This document shows, in pieces, positions 1 to 8,600 of a DNA stretch of 64,000 nt. Within the stretch, counting starts at the first letter, position 1. Every line of letters begins with the position of its first letter. This DNA is from Spirochaetales bacterium (GTDB lineage Bacteria; Spirochaetota; Spirochaetia; UBA9216), in NCBI GenBank assembly GCA_016839055.1, contig JAEKNX010000005.1, positions 266,877 to 330,876 of the forward strand. The letters run 5' to 3'. The position numbers and the translations under genes are program-made. Below the pieces are notes generated by a model, which was not told where the DNA came from, did not search any database, and worked only from the letters and a program-made list of their open reading frames with translations.

Positions 1-1031
1 ATGCCCATTATTCCGGCATAGAAGGGGAAAAGCAATGCCACACCTCCACAAGTTTTGATGGCTTCATTTATTGCCTGAACATATTTGATCGGCGTTTTAT
101 GGGCTATCATTCCAAGGATAAGGAAGATGAATATAACGATATTGAGATTAAGATCAAATCCGTTCAACCTGAAATGGTTGAAAATGATAATTAAACCGGG
201 TACCGCAATTATTAACGATAGAATCCTGCTGTTGTTCAATCTAGCAGAAGGGGTATCGAGGACCACTTTAACTTCTTCGATTTTATCTTCCATGACAAGG
301 CGCTCATCAATTTCGATGATTTTGTCTTTTCCCTTAGGCATCATTTTCATATATAGAAGGGGAATGAGAATGAATAAGGTTACAGTCATGATAATATTCC
401 ATGAGCTGAATAATGTACTGGAAACTGGAACTATCCCGATAATATCCTGTAGGAAGTGTCCATCGGTCGCGATAACAAGCGGAATTGATGAGGAAGGTCC
501 TCTGACGAGGTTCCCACTATAGGCCGCGGCTATCAGGATGGGGTAATGCAGTCCCTTTCCACGATTCTGGATGGCTACTTCCTTCGCTATTAGAGCTCCA
601 GCTATAAGACCGAATCCCCAGCTGATATACGAGCAAATATAGGCTACCATCGCCGTAAACATAACTGCCTGGGTAGGAGTCTTGGGTATTTTCGCGAGAG
701 CCTTAAGTATTTTTACTACAAAAGGTGATCTAGCCAGAGCATAACCTGTTATCAACACGAATATCATCTGCATTGTAAACTTCAGCAGACTGAAATATCC
801 CTTGTACCAGAAATTAAGCATCTTCATTGGCCCGTGCTCTGTCAAGATGAGGCCTAAAGCGAATACTATTACAGTTAGTATAATTGCAAATACAAAAGGG
901 TTCGGCAGGTATTTTGCAACCAGCTTGACCAGGGCATTGGTCATAATCTTAATTATTCCGACACGGCCCTCTGGCTTGTCGGTTGATTTTTTACGTCCTT
1001 TATTCGGCAGGACATCAGAAACATTACTCAT
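1..1031 (-). CDS. atoE: Short-chain fatty acid permease, AtoE family (3' part cut by window edge)
   Basis: Reading the minus strand from the ATG at 1031 gives an uninterrupted 343-codon frame that leaves the window at base 1. A good Shine-Dalgarno (AAGGAG) lies just upstream. The protein is a polytopic membrane protein with long hydrophobic segments and the short-chain fatty acid transporter pattern: an N-terminal LPNPFVFAIILT region, then YICSYISWGFGLIAGALIAKE and a conserved NLVRGPSSSIPL stretch. The family (SCFA_trans, PF02667) takes up acetoacetate or butyrate-type acids. Its position after atoDA suggests uptake coupled to CoA activation. It is preceded by a structured RNA element at 1085-1192. 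Its C-terminus lies outside the window. Confidence 0.85.
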   Translation of the reverse strand, partial: MSNVSDVLPNKGRKKSTDKPEGRVGIIKIMTNALVKLVAKYLPNPFVFAIILTVIVFALGLILTEHGPMKMLNFWYKGYFSLLKFTMQMIFVLITGYALARSPFVVKILKALAKIPKTPTQAVMFTAMVAYICSYISWGFGLIAGALIAKEVAIQNRGKGLHYPILIAAAYSGNLVRGPSSSIPLVIATDGHFLQDIIGIVPVSSTLFSSWNIIMTVTLFILIPLLYMKMMPKGKDKIIEIDERLVMEDKIEEVKVVLDTPSARLNNSRILSLIIAVPGLIIIFNHFRLNGFDLNLNIVIFIFLILGMIAHKTPIKYVQAINEAIKTCGGVALLFPFYAGIMG

Positions 1032-1084
1032 CTATTTTCTCCTTTTTCAAAGCGGATACGGGGCCCCTATACCAACGCTCAGAA

Positions 1085-1192
1085 TATAAAAAAAACCAGC
1101 ACAACGCAGACCTCTGATTAAAAGGTCTTTGAAATACTGGTTCTTATCCACTCAAGCATACCGGGTTACGGTATGCCCATAAATAAAACAGT
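1085..1192 (-). ncRNA. Candidate cis-regulatory RNA with terminator, copy A (upstream of atoE)
   Basis: Read on the minus strand, this leader has a hairpin GCATACCG-TAACC-CGGTATGC (plus 1156-1176). It is followed by AACCAGTA pairing with TGCTGGTT (plus 1135-1142 with 1094-1101) around an inner hairpin AGACCT/AGGTCT, and then eight U residues (plus 1088-1095). This is an intrinsic terminator about 55 nt before the atoE start. A second copy sits before atoD (2663-2766) with the same loop but a different, still complementary, stem. The covariation argues for a functional RNA, probably a riboswitch or attenuator. I do not recognise it as a known class. Confidence 0.65.
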
Positions 1193-1281
1193 TCTTAATA
1201 CTATATGTCAGGAATAAATCACTATTGCGATATTATTACATGCTTTTTTTTAAAGCGCAAGCTAAGTTTATCTTTTTTATC

Positions 1282-1947
1282 TTAAGATAAATCTATACGT
1301 TTGAAATCGGGCGCTATTATGAGATCAGCCTCAGTACTCGAAGCTATAAAATCTTCATCATAGGGGCTGAATGCTTCTTTCAGAATGAAGGTATTATCCC
1401 TTATCTCAAAGTGACCGAGATCGGTTATAAGAATGTTTACCTCATTCTGTGCAGTAAGGGGAAGGCTGCATTTTTTTAACAATTTAGATTTTCCATTCTT
1501 ATCAAAATGTACGGTAGCAGCTATTACCACCTTTGCCCCGACAGTGAGATCCATGGCTCCACCCATACCGGGAACCATCTTGCCGGGCACCTTATAATTA
1601 GCAAGGTTGCCGTTCTGGTCGACCTCAAGTACTCCGAGTACAGTATAGTCAACATGACCGCCGCGAATGATTCCGAATGACGTTGCCGAATCAAAGTAAC
1701 ATCCGCCGTTTTTCATTGTAACAGGTTGTCCTCCTGCGTTTACGAGAAAAGGATCTGCTTGCCCTTCAGCGGGAACAGGCCCGAGGCCCAGGAAACCATT
1801 CTCGGATTGTAGAATTATATCAACACCCTCGGGAAGGAAATTACCTACAAGGGTAGGTAGACCAATTCCAAGGTTTACGACATCTCCAGACTTGAAAAGT
1901 CTTGCTATACGCTTTGCTATGATGTCTTTTCTAGGTTTATATTCCAT
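1282..1947 (-). CDS. atoA: 3-oxoacid/acetate CoA-transferase, beta subunit
   Basis: This 221-aa protein is of normal size for CoA-transferase subunit B. It has the N-terminal IAKRIARLFKSGDVVNLGIG region, and QSENGFLG contains the catalytic glutamate that forms the glutamyl-CoA thioester. GMGGAMDL and the LTAQNEVNILITD region are also typical. It overlaps the upstream alpha subunit by 11 bases, so the two are translationally coupled and should form the usual alpha2beta2 enzyme. It transfers CoA between short-chain acyl-CoA and a free acid (acetate, acetoacetate or butyrate; specificity cannot be read from the sequence). The fatty acid permease follows on the same strand. Confidence 0.9.
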   Translation of the reverse strand: MEYKPRKDIIAKRIARLFKSGDVVNLGIGLPTLVGNFLPEGVDIILQSENGFLGLGPVPAEGQADPFLVNAGGQPVTMKNGGCYFDSATSFGIIRGGHVDYTVLGVLEVDQNGNLANYKVPGKMVPGMGGAMDLTVGAKVVIAATVHFDKNGKSKLLKKCSLPLTAQNEVNILITDLGHFEIRDNTFILKEAFSPYDEDFIASSTEADLIIAPDFKRIDLS

Positions 1948-2635
1948 TTTTAACCTCCCTGTTTTCAGTTCTTACAAGATAATTAACGAAGATCGACGGG
2001 GTAATAACATTCTCAGGATCTATTTCACCTATTTCGACAATTTCATCCGCCTGTACAATAACGGTACTACATGCCATTGCCATCAGCGGGCCGAAGTTAC
2101 GGGCTGATCTTGCGTACTGAAGATTCCCAGCCTTGTCTGCTCGGCTTGCATGGATGAGGGCAATATCGCCCTTCAATGGATATTCGAGAAGAAATTTTTT
2201 CCCGTCCACTTCAATTACCTGTTTGCCTTCTTCTACCTCTGTTCCGACACCGGTTGGAGTCAGAAAGCCGCCTAAACCACAGCCTGCTGAACGAATCTGT
2301 TCGGCCAGAGTTCCTTGCGGAACAAGTTCTACTTCCGTTTCTCCGTTTAGCAGCTGCCTCTGTATTTCCGGATTAAGTCCAATATGGCTCGTGATAACCT
2401 TTGAAAATTGTTTTTTCTTCACATTTTTCGCTACGCCGGTTGCGATATTTTTTACTGAATCATAGAGTCCGCAGTCGTTGCAGATCAAGGTCAATCCGTC
2501 TGTATCAGATTCGGCAAGTGATTTCAGCAGCTCGGGCGGTGAACCGCAGCCCATGAATCCTCCGACCATTACTTTTTGACCAGAAGAAATTAGTTTAGCC
2601 GCATCTGCTGAACTTATTATTGGTTTTTCAATCAT
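1937..2635 (-). CDS. atoD: 3-oxoacid/acetate CoA-transferase, alpha subunit
   Basis: The chosen start at 2635 gives a 232-aa protein beginning MIEKPIISSADAAKLI, preceded by AAGGAG. The open frame runs further upstream to 2812, but that extension crosses a structured RNA and terminator and has no family similarity. GGFMGCGSPPEL near the N-terminus, the glycine-rich GGFLTPTGVGTEVEEGK stretch and LIHASRADKAGNL are hallmarks of CoA-transferase subunit A. It works with the overlapping atoA product. A copy of the RNA element (2663-2766) lies directly upstream, so transcription of atoDA is probably under attenuation control. Confidence 0.9.
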   Translation of the reverse strand: MIEKPIISSADAAKLISSGQKVMVGGFMGCGSPPELLKSLAESDTDGLTLICNDCGLYDSVKNIATGVAKNVKKKQFSKVITSHIGLNPEIQRQLLNGETEVELVPQGTLAEQIRSAGCGLGGFLTPTGVGTEVEEGKQVIEVDGKKFLLEYPLKGDIALIHASRADKAGNLQYARSARNFGPLMAMACSTVIVQADEIVEIGEIDPENVITPSIFVNYLVRTENREVKNGI

Positions 2636-2662
2636 CAGAATCTCTCTCCTTATATTTTTGGA

Positions 2663-2766
2663 TATAAAAAAAACCAGCACGACAAAGAACCATAGTTGGC
2701 CTTCGAAATACTGGTTCTTATTCACTATAGATCGGCGGGTTACGCCGGCCCTATAAATAAAACAGT
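2663..2766 (-). ncRNA. Candidate cis-regulatory RNA with terminator, copy B (upstream of atoD)
   Basis: This is the second copy of the 1085-1192 element, in the same orientation relative to its gene. On the minus strand it has hairpin CGGCG-TAACC-CGCCG (plus 2733-2747): the same five-base loop as copy A on a different complementary stem. The AACCAGTA/TGCTGGTT terminator stem (plus 2709-2716 with 2672-2679) and the eight-U tail (plus 2666-2673) are identical. The segments ACTGTTTTATTTAT and AAGAACCAGTATTTC are shared with copy A, while the inner terminator arm differs. It begins right after the stop codon of the DUF3870 gene and ends about 30 nt before atoD. Confidence 0.65.
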
Positions 2767-3552
2767 CTAAACTATAAAAGTATTTAAATAATCTATATTT
2801 TCGTTCTTCCATTCAGTAAAAATAGTAAAATTACTTCTAAATATAACACATGCTGCCTTCTGTGCTGAACAGTGAAAATTAAATTTCACTAATTCTACAA
2901 GACAATCAACATCAGCTTCGGAATTAAATTTTTTACCGACTGAAAGGCTTTTAATGAAGTCTTCAGCCTCATCGGTAATAAATGTTCCACAACAGTCAAG
3001 TATTAAATTTGTCGGCAGCTCGATAACAAAACCTATACCAAGCGCCCCCTTGAAAAATGCCAGCGAGTTATTCTGTGGTATTCTGGCATAAGAAATCAGA
3101 TAAATTGAATGTTCTGGATAAACTTTCATTGTTTCCAGATTCGGGATTTCTTTTAAAGCCGTATTTTCATCACATTTTTTTTTTTGCTCCGCAAGTTTGC
3201 CCTGATTCTCATTTTCCCATTCATGATAGCGTCTGAAATTCTCATGCATTATTACACATACCGATTTCTGTGAAAAGCCATGAAAATGCAGTTTTATATC
3301 ATCAATCAAGGGTTCAATATCGTCATACAATGAAAAGCCGATGATTATACCCTTTAGAAAATTCCGGGCAACCTCAGTAAGGAGGGTACAGCTCACGTCT
3401 TCGATAATTCCAGTATGATAATTTACAACTATTCCTACGCCTATATAACCTTCATAGACCGCTGCCGAAATATTAGACGGCAGTTTAGAATAGGAGATAA
3501 AATAAACATGCTTTTCGGTATTATATTTAAGTTCTATTACAGGCACCTTCAT
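2767..3552 (-). CDS. Tandem DUF3870 protein
   Basis: The 261-aa protein consists of two similar halves (about residues 6-112 and 146-252), each matching the DUF3870 pattern. They share YFISYSKLP / YLISYARIP, then a VGIVV / IGFVI strand, C-T-L/F-ox-T-E-A-x-x-F, a D/E-D segment, and F-H-G/C-x-A/S-Q-K-x-x-C-V-I before a closing HEW / TEW motif. DUF3870 proteins are normally single-domain (about 100 aa) and their function is unknown. In my recollection they recur near organic-acid transport and CoA-transferase genes. Here it lies directly upstream of atoDA on the same strand, separated by RNA element B, so it may be part of the same regulatory unit. Confidence 0.7.
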   Translation of the reverse strand: MKVPVIELKYNTEKHVYFISYSKLPSNISAAVYEGYIGVGIVVNYHTGIIEDVSCTLLTEVARNFLKGIIIGFSLYDDIEPLIDDIKLHFHGFSQKSVCVIMHENFRRYHEWENENQGKLAEQKKKCDENTALKEIPNLETMKVYPEHSIYLISYARIPQNNSLAFFKGALGIGFVIELPTNLILDCCGTFITDEAEDFIKSLSVGKKFNSEADVDCLVELVKFNFHCSAQKAACVIFRSNFTIFTEWKNENIDYLNTFIV

Positions 3553-3736
3553 ATATGATTTTCAGGATTATAACAGCAAAAATTTCATTGTGCAAGATAT
3601 TTTTCTGCGGGAGTCCTTGGGAAAGGAAGTTTACAAAAATTTATCGTCTCATTTGCTCACATAAATATAACTAAATTATAGCGAGCTTGATATAGTCGAG
3701 GCAAATAGTCGATTATGACTAGCAGCACAGAGCGCC

Positions 3737-4903
3737 CTAATATTCTTCTTCCTTTTGAACTTCCGCCTCTTTTGTCTTCACATCTGTCTTCAGCTGAATG
3801 TGAGGGAAGGGGATGGTAACTTCATTTTTCTGGAAACTCTTCCATATCGCCCGGTTTGTCCAGTCACGGGCATCGTATTTATATTCAACATCGCTTATCC
3901 AGGTATACAGGCATAAATCTATCCCGGAATCTCCAAAGCCCTTAAGCCTTGCCTTCGGTTCCGGAAAGCCCATAGAAAACGGGTTTTCCCGTCCTATTGT
4001 AAGCAGCAGGCCTAAAACTTTTTCCGGATCATCATCATAGGAAATTTGAACAGGATTTGAAATTACTATTTTTCGATCTTCGTATGAGTAATTATGTACG
4101 ACATTCTGAACAAGATTAGAATTGGGAATTATTATACTCTCATTCATCATTGTAGTTATACTGGTTGAGTTGAGCCTTATCTGGGAGACTGTTCCTTCTA
4201 TTCCGTTTACAAGGATTCGGTCTCCTTCTTTTACCGGTCTTGAAAATATTATCTGCAGACCCGCGATGAAATTTGCTATTGTATGCTGGAGTCCAAAACC
4301 AAGTCCAATTCCAAGTACTCCGAATATGAGAGTCAGGGCGGAAAGATCTATTCCTATAAAAGATAAACCAATGAGAACAATAACAACCATCACCGCGTAT
4401 TGTACTAAAGAGGTGAACCCGAACTTTCGTGACTCATCAAATCCGATTTTATCGAGCAGATCATGATTTATCAATTTTTTGACTGATTTTCCAGCCCAGG
4501 ATGCAAGATAGAAAACGGGTATTGTCAGAATAACCGTAATTATTGTTATTCGAGTTCCGCTGGATTCAATAATAGGCTGATTAAGTATTTCATACAGCAT
4601 CCGTAAATAACGCAGCGTATCAGCGCCGAGAAGGTTACTTAGAAAAATTGCCGTTATTATAAAATATATTATATTAAAAACGCGCCTTACCCATTTTTTA
4701 GCGGTGTTCTTGTTTTCATCTTTAGCCTTTGATTTATTTACAAAGTGGGATATTCCTTTTTTTATGTATTTGAATACAATAAAGATAGCAATCAGCGGCA
4801 GTACTAGCCTCAGCAGAAGACCGGTTAGGTGAAAAGAAAAATTAAAGTCACCAATTGCAATTTTTGTAAGAAAAATATCGTAAAGTAGTTGTTTGATGTC
4901 CAT
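3737..4903 (-). CDS. MscS-family mechanosensitive channel
   Basis: The 388-aa protein has an N-terminal transmembrane helix (about 22-43) and further helices near 73-94, 118-138 and 165-185. The pore helix and family signature are GVLGIGLGFGLQ, NFIAGLQIIFSRPVKEGDRI, then a beta domain with GTVSQIRLNST and IPNSNLVQN. This matches small-conductance mechanosensitive channels of the inner membrane, which release solutes on hypo-osmotic shock. The C-terminus ends in a charged, glutamate-rich tail. It is divergent from the hydrogenase operon across a 255-bp AT-rich gap. The osmotic role fits the betaine-type uptake and Trk genes elsewhere in the window. Confidence 0.92.
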   Translation of the reverse strand: MDIKQLLYDIFLTKIAIGDFNFSFHLTGLLLRLVLPLIAIFIVFKYIKKGISHFVNKSKAKDENKNTAKKWVRRVFNIIYFIITAIFLSNLLGADTLRYLRMLYEILNQPIIESSGTRITIITVILTIPVFYLASWAGKSVKKLINHDLLDKIGFDESRKFGFTSLVQYAVMVVIVLIGLSFIGIDLSALTLIFGVLGIGLGFGLQHTIANFIAGLQIIFSRPVKEGDRILVNGIEGTVSQIRLNSTSITTMMNESIIIPNSNLVQNVVHNYSYEDRKIVISNPVQISYDDDPEKVLGLLLTIGRENPFSMGFPEPKARLKGFGDSGIDLCLYTWISDVEYKYDARDWTNRAIWKSFQKNEVTIPFPHIQLKTDVKTKEAEVQKEEEY

Positions 4904-4976
4904 GGTGAATTTAAACCTAAAAAATCTGTTTTGTAAATAGAAAACGAAGGATCAATTTCAATATTTAACAATATTT

Positions 4977-5014
4977 ATATCGATATCTATATATAGAAAT
5001 GATTATATCGATAT
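4977..5014. promoter_or_regulatory. Two ATATCGATAT palindromes upstream of the hyd promoter
   Basis: The self-complementary decamer ATATCGATAT occurs at 4977-4986 and again at 5005-5014, 28 bp apart. The second copy lies about 16 bp upstream of the -35 box at 5030. The same core recurs once more, at 13219-13230, in the promoter region between two divergent genes just beyond the hydrogenase operon. The arrangement suggests an operator for a dimeric regulator, but no regulator can be assigned. Confidence 0.45.
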
Positions 5015-5029
5015 TTTTTTATAATCTTT

Positions 5030-5058
5030 TTGACAAGTCGCAGATTCCATTTTATCAT
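5030..5058 (+). promoter_or_regulatory. Sigma-70 type promoter of the hydrogenase operon
   Basis: TTGACA at 5030-5035 and TATCAT at 5053-5058 are separated by exactly 17 bp, about 100 bp upstream of the hydC start. The match to the housekeeping consensus and the position before the first gene of the operon support it. Confidence 0.7.
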
Positions 5059-5158
5059 GTATCATAAATGTGCTACTGATAAGCCAATAATTGATTCATC
5101 AGCCTTTCTTTGATATTTACCGGCTAAACAGCCTAAAATTCAAGAAGGAGAGATGCCC

Positions 5159-5677
5159 ATGGCAGATACTGCCCAAACCTTACCTCACCAGAGAACAGAT
5201 GCAGAAATTATTCAACAGACAGACATCGTCGTCGGTGAATTCATCGGAAGAAAGGGAGCCCTTATTCCCGTTCTTCAAACACTTCAGGATATTTTCGGAC
5301 ACTTACCGGAACTTTCTCTTAAAAGAGCAGGGGAACTGCTTGAAATACCGTACAGCGAAGTTGCGGGAGTAGTAAGTTTCTACAAGTACTTTTCAACCGT
5401 TCCGAGGGGTAAATACCTGATAAGGGTATGCCTTGGAACCTCATGTTATGTGCGCGGAGGAAAAGAGGTTCTCGAAAGCTTCAAAAATAATCTTGGAATT
5501 GGTATCGATGAAACGACTGAAGATCAGCTTTTTTCACTCAAGGTTGGCAGATGTTTCGGAGCATGCGGTCTTGCGCCTGTAGCAATGATTAATGATGATA
5601 TTTACCGGCGGGTAAAGCCTTCTAAGGTTGGTGAAATACTCCAGAGCTATAAGGTGATGGAGGCCACTGATGATTAA
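5159..5677 (+). CDS. hydC: [FeFe]-hydrogenase subunit HydC (NuoE/HndA-like, [2Fe-2S])
   Basis: The product is a 172-aa thioredoxin-like [2Fe-2S] protein of the NuoE/24-kDa family. A helical N-terminal part is followed by VVSFYKYF, then the cluster ligands in CLGTSCYVRGG and CFGACGLAPV (spacing C-x4-C and C-x3-C). Two in-frame ATGs compete. The one at 5159 lies 8 bases after AAGGAG, while the one at 5153 is only 2 bases away, so 5159 is preferred. In trimeric hydrogenases this subunit relays electrons between the flavoprotein HydB and the other clusters. The gene overlaps hydB by 8 bases. Confidence 0.9.
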   Translation: MADTAQTLPHQRTDAEIIQQTDIVVGEFIGRKGALIPVLQTLQDIFGHLPELSLKRAGELLEIPYSEVAGVVSFYKYFSTVPRGKYLIRVCLGTSCYVRGGKEVLESFKNNLGIGIDETTEDQLFSLKVGRCFGACGLAPVAMINDDIYRRVKPSKVGEILQSYKVMEATDD

Positions 5678-8600
5678 GAATATTAAAGATCTGAAAAAAA
5701 TTAAAAACGATAATAAAGAAAAGCTGGATTTCAGGATGCTCGCAATTGATGCAACGGATGATATCGAAAATCAGATGATATCTAAAAGCGGTCGTTACGA
5801 TATTGCGCTCTGCATGGGTACCAGCTGCCAGTCATCAAAGTCAACAGAAGTTGCTGCCGCCCTTGAAGAAGAAATAAAAAAATATGGAATGGAAGATAAG
5901 GTTACAATAGTCAGAACAGGTTGTAACGGATTCTGCGCCGTCGGACCTATTATGGTCATGTACCCCGGCGGTATTCTGTACAACGGAATGGAAGCTTCCG
6001 ACGTTCCTGAAATTTTTAATGAACACATTAATAATCACAGACTCGTTGAGCGCTGCATGTACCGTCATCCGGTTTCCAATGCCGTTATACCGCGTTATAT
6101 GGATCTTCCTTTCTTTGCGAAACAGGAACTTCGTGTCCTGCGAAACAAAGGCATAATTGATGCCGACAGTATTGATGAGTACATCGGACGCGACGGATAT
6201 TTCGGTTTTGCCAAAGCTATTAATGAGTTTAGTCCGGAGCAGGTTGTAGCTGAAGTAAAAGAATCAGGACTCAGAGGGCGCGGAGGCGGAGGCTTTCTGA
6301 CAGGCCTTAAATGGTCGTTCTGCAAGAACTCAGAGAGTGACAAGAAATACATCCTCTGTAATGCCGACGAGGGAGACCCCGGCGCTTTCATGGATAGAAG
6401 TATTCTTGAATCTGATCCGCATTCTGTAATTGAAGGAATGCTGATTGGCGCTTATGCCATCGGTGCCGATGAAGGTTATATTTACTGCCGTGCCGAATAC
6501 CCTCTGGCCTTAAAGCGCCTCGAAACCGCTATCGCAAAATGCGAAGAATACGGCCTGATTGGCGATAATATTCTGGGCAGCGGATTTAATTTTAAACTGC
6601 AGATTTCGCGCGGTTCAGGAGCATTTGTCTGTGGTGAAGAGACCGCTCTTATGAACTCCATAGAGGGCAAGCGCGGTGAGCCGCGGCCCCGTCCGCCGTT
6701 TCCTGCAGTCAAGGGACTCTGGGGAAAACCTTCTGTTCTCAACAATGTTGAAACCTTCGCGAATATTCCTCTGATACTCTTTAACGGCCACGAGTGGTAC
6801 CGCACTACTGGAACCGAGAACTCTCCGGGAACTAAAATTTTCGCGTTGACAGGTAATGTCAGAAATGTCGGTCTTGTGGAAGTTCCCATCGGAACGAGTC
6901 TTGGAGATTTAATTTATGATATAGGCGGAGGAATGCAGGAAGGCAAGATATACAAATCTGCCCAGATTGGAGGCCCCTCAGGCGGCTGTATACCAAAGAG
7001 TCATCTCAGCGTATCTCTTGATTTCGAATCTCTGCAGGAGCTAGGGGCAATAATGGGCTCGGGCGGACTTGTGGTTATGAGCGAAGACACCTGTATGGTG
7101 GATGTTGCAAAATTTTTCCTGGAATTTGTTCTCGAGGAATCCTGCGGAAAATGTGTTCCCTGTCGTGTGGGCATTAAAAGAATGCACGAAATTCTTGAAC
7201 GGATTACCGAAGGCCAAGGAGAAGAAGAGGATATAGAGCGTCTAATAACCCTTGGAAACATGATAAAGCTAACCTCGCTCTGCGGACTGGGCCAAACCGC
7301 TCCAAATCCGGTACTTTCGACCATCCAGCATTTCAGACATGAATATGAGGATCATATTGTTCATAAACACTGTGCCGCCGGCGTTTGTCCGGGTCTTGTA
7401 CGCGCACCCTGCCAGTCTGCCTGCCCTGCAGGTGTTGATATTCCGGGCTTTGTATCTCTTATCAAAGAAAAACGGTATGCCGAGGCACTGCAGCTGCACC
7501 GGGAGAAGAACCCCTTTGCCGCAATTTGCGCCCGGGTCTGTTTTCACACCTGTGAAGATAAATGCCGTCGCGCCATGCTCGATGACTCTGTCTCAATCAG
7601 GGCACTGAAGCGGTATCTCGTGGAGCAGGAAATCGTCGTTCAGCTGCCTGAAGTTCTTGAGAACAATAAGAACGCCGTTAAAAAGGTCGCCGTAATCGGC
7701 GCCGGTCCGGCAGGTTTGTCCTGCGCATATTTTCTCGCGCGGCTGGGATATCAGCCTGTGATATATGAGGCCGAGAGCAGACCAGGCGGTATGCTTACTC
7801 AGGCAATTCCCGCGTACAGACTTCCACGTGAAGAAATCGCCCGGGAGATAAGGATGATTGAACGTATAGGAGTTGAAATAAACTGCGATATGAAACTCGG
7901 CCGGGACATCACTCTTAAACAGCTCAGGGATGACGGCTGTGATGCCATCTTCTTCAGCGGAGGCGCGCCCATAGGTACAGGCCTTGGTATACCAGGCGAA
8001 GATGCCGACGGAGTCGATGATGCTCTGAGCTTTCTCAAGCAGTATAACATCCGCGGAAATGTCAGGATTAATCGAAACATACTTGTTATTGGCGGTGGAA
8101 ACGCGGCAATAGATGCTGCAAGAAGTGCAGTCCGACTCGGTGCCGATTCGGTAACAATAGTATATCGAAGAAAGCGTAGTCAGATGCCGGCCTACCAGGA
8201 AGAGGTTGAAGAAGCAATTGTTGAGGGTGTAAAGATAATTGATTTAACCCAGCCGGTAGAAGTTATTAAATCAGCCGACGGTAAGGTTGCAGGATTGAAA
8301 TGTCTTCATATGACCCTAGGCTCTTTTGATAAGCAGGGCCGCAGGCGCGCGGTGAAGGAAAACGAGGAGTACTTCGTTATAAAAGGAGATCAAATAATAA
8401 CCGCAATCGGTCAGAATATTGACGCTTCTGGTTTCAGTGAGATAGATGGTCTAGAGCTTAACGAAAAGGGATATATAAAAATAAATCCAAGTACCGGCCG
8501 AACCTCGGTTGACTGGCTCTATGCCGGCGGAGATACCACATCTGGTCCATCTTCAGTTGTGAAGGCAATTCATGCCGGGGAAATAGCTGCTGTCGGTATA

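Noticed and set aside
1085..2766. T-box or other known riboswitch class
   Set aside because: No T-box antiterminator motif, and no match I can recall to classic riboswitch cores. Left as an unassigned element.
1937..2812. Extended start of atoD at 2812 (291 aa)
   Set aside because: The extra 59 residues run through the RNA element and terminator. AAGGAG and family similarity support 2635.
5091..5372. 93-aa plus-strand frame at the hydC start
   Set aside because: Overlaps hydC in another frame without a ribosome site or conserved residues.
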